From NCBI GenBank assembly GCA_018303315.1, contig JAGVYJ010000032.1, positions 1 to 13,937 on the forward strand: 13,937 bases of DNA, in the 5' to 3' direction. The notes beneath the pieces are model-generated. The model worked only from the letters and a program-made list of their open reading frames with translations. It did not search any database and was not told the DNA's origin. A program made the translations under genes and the position numbers. Shown in pieces: positions 12,369 to 13,937 of this stretch; within the stretch, counting starts at the first letter, position 1; every line of letters begins with the position of its first letter. Source of the stretch: Candidatus Woesearchaeota archaeon (lineage in GTDB: Archaea > Nanobdellota > Nanobdellia > Woesearchaeales > JAGVYJ01).

Positions 12369-12967
12369 AGGCTTTCTGCCGTCAGCAGCCTTATTGCGAA
12401 CTGCAGTATTAAAAGCAACATAATGAAGCCCGCAACCCTTGCATTGAACACTGCAGCACCGACATTCCTTCGGAAGTCACCGCCGGCAGTACTCTCCTCG
12501 GTAATCTGCGTAGGCACCTTCTCCACTCCGCTTACAGTTGTTGCATTTGTCTGGCCGCCGCTGAATTCCTCGAGGAAGCCCTGGCCGAAGACAACGCCGA
12601 ACGCACCAACAAGGATAACAATTGCGAATATGAAAATCAGGGTAGGGCTCTCCTTTGTGGTTGAACCCGACATCCAGCCGACAAAGCCTTTCTGAGTGAA
12701 GCCGCTGAATTCAAGCACGAGGAACAGGAACATGAGGAATACAAGGAATATGGCAAACCATGGCGCCATTATCAGGATTACCTGGACAGCCCCTTCTGAG
12801 ACAGAGAAAAATACAGCAAGGGCCAGGGCCACAATCGCATTTATGTTGTTGCTCTTCCCCAGGATGCCTATCTTCTGGAGCATCGCATACATTACCACGA
12901 ATATAAACAGTATGACGAAGAACCTGTTTATTCCGAACAGCAATGATGCGTCCAGAATTGTTGCCAT
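12365..12967 (-). CDS. Multi-TM membrane protein, second of a paralogous pair
   Basis: A 200-residue membrane protein starting at the ATG at 12967, whose A overlaps the TAA of the previous gene (TAATG). There are about five hydrophobic segments: INRFFVILFIFVVMYAML, NAIVALALAVFFSV, VILIMAPWFAIFLVF running into LMFLFLVLEF, TLIFIFAIVILVGAFGVVF, and a C-terminal AGFIMLLLILQFAIRLL. A Thr/Glu-rich loop (near TNATTVSG and TQITEEST) precedes the last one. The segment LQKIGILGKSNNINAIV parallels FQRTNILGENKKNMNVLV of the upstream protein, so the two are probably paralogues. No named family is recognised; such proteins are typical of DPANN pilus neighbourhoods as I recall. The longer GTG start at 13057 would overlap the upstream gene by 91 bp and is rejected. 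Confidence 0.72.
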   Translation of the reverse strand: MATILDASLLFGINRFFVILFIFVVMYAMLQKIGILGKSNNINAIVALALAVFFSVSEGAVQVILIMAPWFAIFLVFLMFLFLVLEFSGFTQKGFVGWMSGSTTKESPTLIFIFAIVILVGAFGVVFGQGFLEEFSGGQTNATTVSGVEKVPTQITEESTAGGDFRRNVGAAVFNARVAGFIMLLLILQFAIRLLTAESL

Positions 12968-13551
12968 TACTTGCCCCCTGTTATCTCCTTGAAGGCGTTC
13001 ATTATGTTTCCCATGGCACTGCCCCTCTTCGAGGCGGTGGTGTCCCTCGTTATCCACCAGAGGACGACGCCGAAAGTCAGAATCACTATGACTAACGACT
13101 GGGTTTCAGGGTCACTGAGGAAGCCAAAGAATACTGGCATCTGCCAGAAGTTTGCAGCATTCCCGAAAATCACGCCTATGATGATGAAGCTCACAAGGGC
13201 CATCCAGCCTGCTATGGTGTTGCCGGCGAAATTCACCTGGCCTGCAAACAGGCCTATTATCAGCATGAGCATCAGTATGGCAACCAGCACAACAGAAACA
13301 TTTGGCACGGCATTGTTGATGATGTTAACCACATCCTGCCCCGGGGGATAGGCCCCGGTAACATGCGGAATCACAACCATAAGCGCTATAATTATGCCAA
13401 CAAGAACGTTCATGTTCTTCTTGTTCTCCCCAAGGATGTTTGTCCGCTGGAACACAGAGAACACTATTATGAAAATCAGGAAAAAGGGAAGCAGGGAATC
13501 AGCAACCCCCATGCTCTCCAGCGACACAAATATATCATTGAATGAAACCAT
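12967..13551 (-). CDS. Multi-TM membrane protein, first of a paralogous pair
   Basis: A 194-residue protein with about five membrane helices: residues about 20-36 (LLPFFLIFIIVFSVF), 47-62 (VLVGIIIALMVVIP), 84-104 (VSVVLVAILMLMLIIGLFAG), 112-130 (IAGWMALVSFIIIGVIFG) and 150-166 (SLVIVILTFGVVLWWIT), and a basic, probably cytoplasmic, C-terminus. The start at 13551 has a strong GAGGTGA ribosome binding site 6 nt upstream that overlaps the previous stop. It shares the Q-R/K-x-x-ILG-x-N/S-x-x pattern with the next gene. Family not recognised; membership in a membrane complex is likely given the tight operon. Confidence 0.75.
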   Translation of the reverse strand: MVSFNDIFVSLESMGVADSLLPFFLIFIIVFSVFQRTNILGENKKNMNVLVGIIIALMVVIPHVTGAYPPGQDVVNIINNAVPNVSVVLVAILMLMLIIGLFAGQVNFAGNTIAGWMALVSFIIIGVIFGNAANFWQMPVFFGFLSDPETQSLVIVILTFGVVLWWITRDTTASKRGSAMGNIMNAFKEITGGK

Positions 13552-13557
13552 TATATC

Positions 13558-13564
13558 TCACCTC
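13558..13564 (-). promoter_or_regulatory. Strong ribosome binding site for the 13551 gene
   Basis: GAGGTGA on the minus strand, 6 nt before the ATG at 13551 and overlapping the TGA stop (13565-13563) of the preceding gene. This gives firm support for the start and for translational coupling. Confidence 0.7.
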
Positions 13565-13937
13565 AGCTAGCCTCCTTTGTTGATTTCGGCGATGGCGACC
13601 TTGTCACAAACACAAGTATGAGCACCACCACGATTGAAAGTATGATTGATGAAACCGCCCTGTTGGAGTCTGTCCCTCCCCAGAAGCCGCTCAGATGCCT
13701 GAACATGAACTCGAGCCAGCTCTCGCTTCCTATCTTGAGGGCATTCAGGAATATCACTATGATGCCCATGAACATTATGCCTATGAAGATGCTCTTCCAG
13801 ACTCCATGGAGCGCCCCGTCTCCCTTTTCAGGACTTGCGTGCAGCGCACCGTAAAGCATCATGAAAAGCACTGCGAGCATCAGAAGAAGCACTGCGTTCG
13901 CAGATACGGATGTTATAATCTCAACCAGCCTGCTCGA
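13563..13937 (-). CDS. Small multi-TM membrane protein, 5' end missing
   Basis: The frame is open from the right edge of the window to the TGA at 13563 (124 codons), and good sequence (SSRLVEIITSVSANAV) precedes the first internal GTG at 13892, so the true start is outside. Three hydrophobic segments are visible: VLLLMLAVLFMMLYGAL, SIFIGIMFMGIIVIFLNAL and AVSSIILSIVVVLILVFVT, with a short basic/Ser C-terminal tail (SPSPKSTKEAS). It is the first visible gene of the membrane-protein operon and is coupled to the next gene by stop/ribosome-binding-site overlap. No family recognised. Confidence 0.72.
   Translation of the reverse strand, partial: SSRLVEIITSVSANAVLLLMLAVLFMMLYGALHASPEKGDGALHGVWKSIFIGIMFMGIIVIFLNALKIGSESWLEFMFRHLSGFWGGTDSNRAVSSIILSIVVVLILVFVTRSPSPKSTKEAS

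Noticed and set aside
12968..13057. Longer start (GTG at 13057) for the membrane protein ending at 12365
   Set aside because: The added residues are polar and antiphase to the upstream gene; the TAATG overlap supports the ATG at 12967.

Overview
The window reads as archaeal DNA, most likely from a DPANN-type genome; the assignment to a phylum is not possible from the sequence alone. Indicators are TATA boxes 26-31 nt before start codons (leaderless transcripts), occasional strong GAGGTGA ribosome binding sites, archaea-restricted families (a DUF371-like protein, an MCT1/Tma20-type PUA protein), a TadA/ArlI-type pilus ATPase with a two-domain TadC/ArlJ-type membrane partner, and DPANN-style coiled-coil and multi-TM companions.

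Layout. 1-578 (-): 5' part of a secreted or surface protein running off the left edge. 632-1087 (+): stand-alone PUA-like RNA-binding protein. 1084-4048 (-): a transcription unit that looks like a divided RelA/SpoT (RSH) alarmone enzyme: an HD hydrolase-like ORF broken by an apparent -1 frameshift (4048 to 2748), an unrecognised 343-residue protein (2684-1653), and an ORF with the second half of a RelA/SpoT synthetase domain (1674-1084). 4172-5231 (-): three tightly coupled small genes (coiled coil, DUF371-like, MCT1-like PUA). 5274-5618: no protein, but a tRNA-Gly(UCC) gene on the minus strand interrupted in the T-loop by about 190 nt made almost entirely of perfect hairpins, with a second copy of the tRNA 3' end beside it. 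5653-10033 (-): TadC-like and TadA-like pilus/secretion genes. 10093-10554 (+): coiled-coil protein divergent from the ATPase. 10688-11647 (+): gamma-glutamylcyclotransferase-like protein. 11714-12368 (+): a coiled-coil protein apparently split by a frameshift. 12365-13937 (-): three small multi-TM proteins in an operon, the last running off the right edge.

How they fit. The ATPase, the TadC protein and probably the coiled-coil proteins and the TM proteins form a pilus or secretion module. The RSH-like unit would make and/or degrade a (p)ppGpp-type nucleotide, which is uncommon in archaea. The PUA proteins, DUF371-like protein and tRNA are translation-linked housekeeping. Two to three ORF breaks lie at or near short homopolymers, so sequence or assembly indels must be excluded before reading biology into them.
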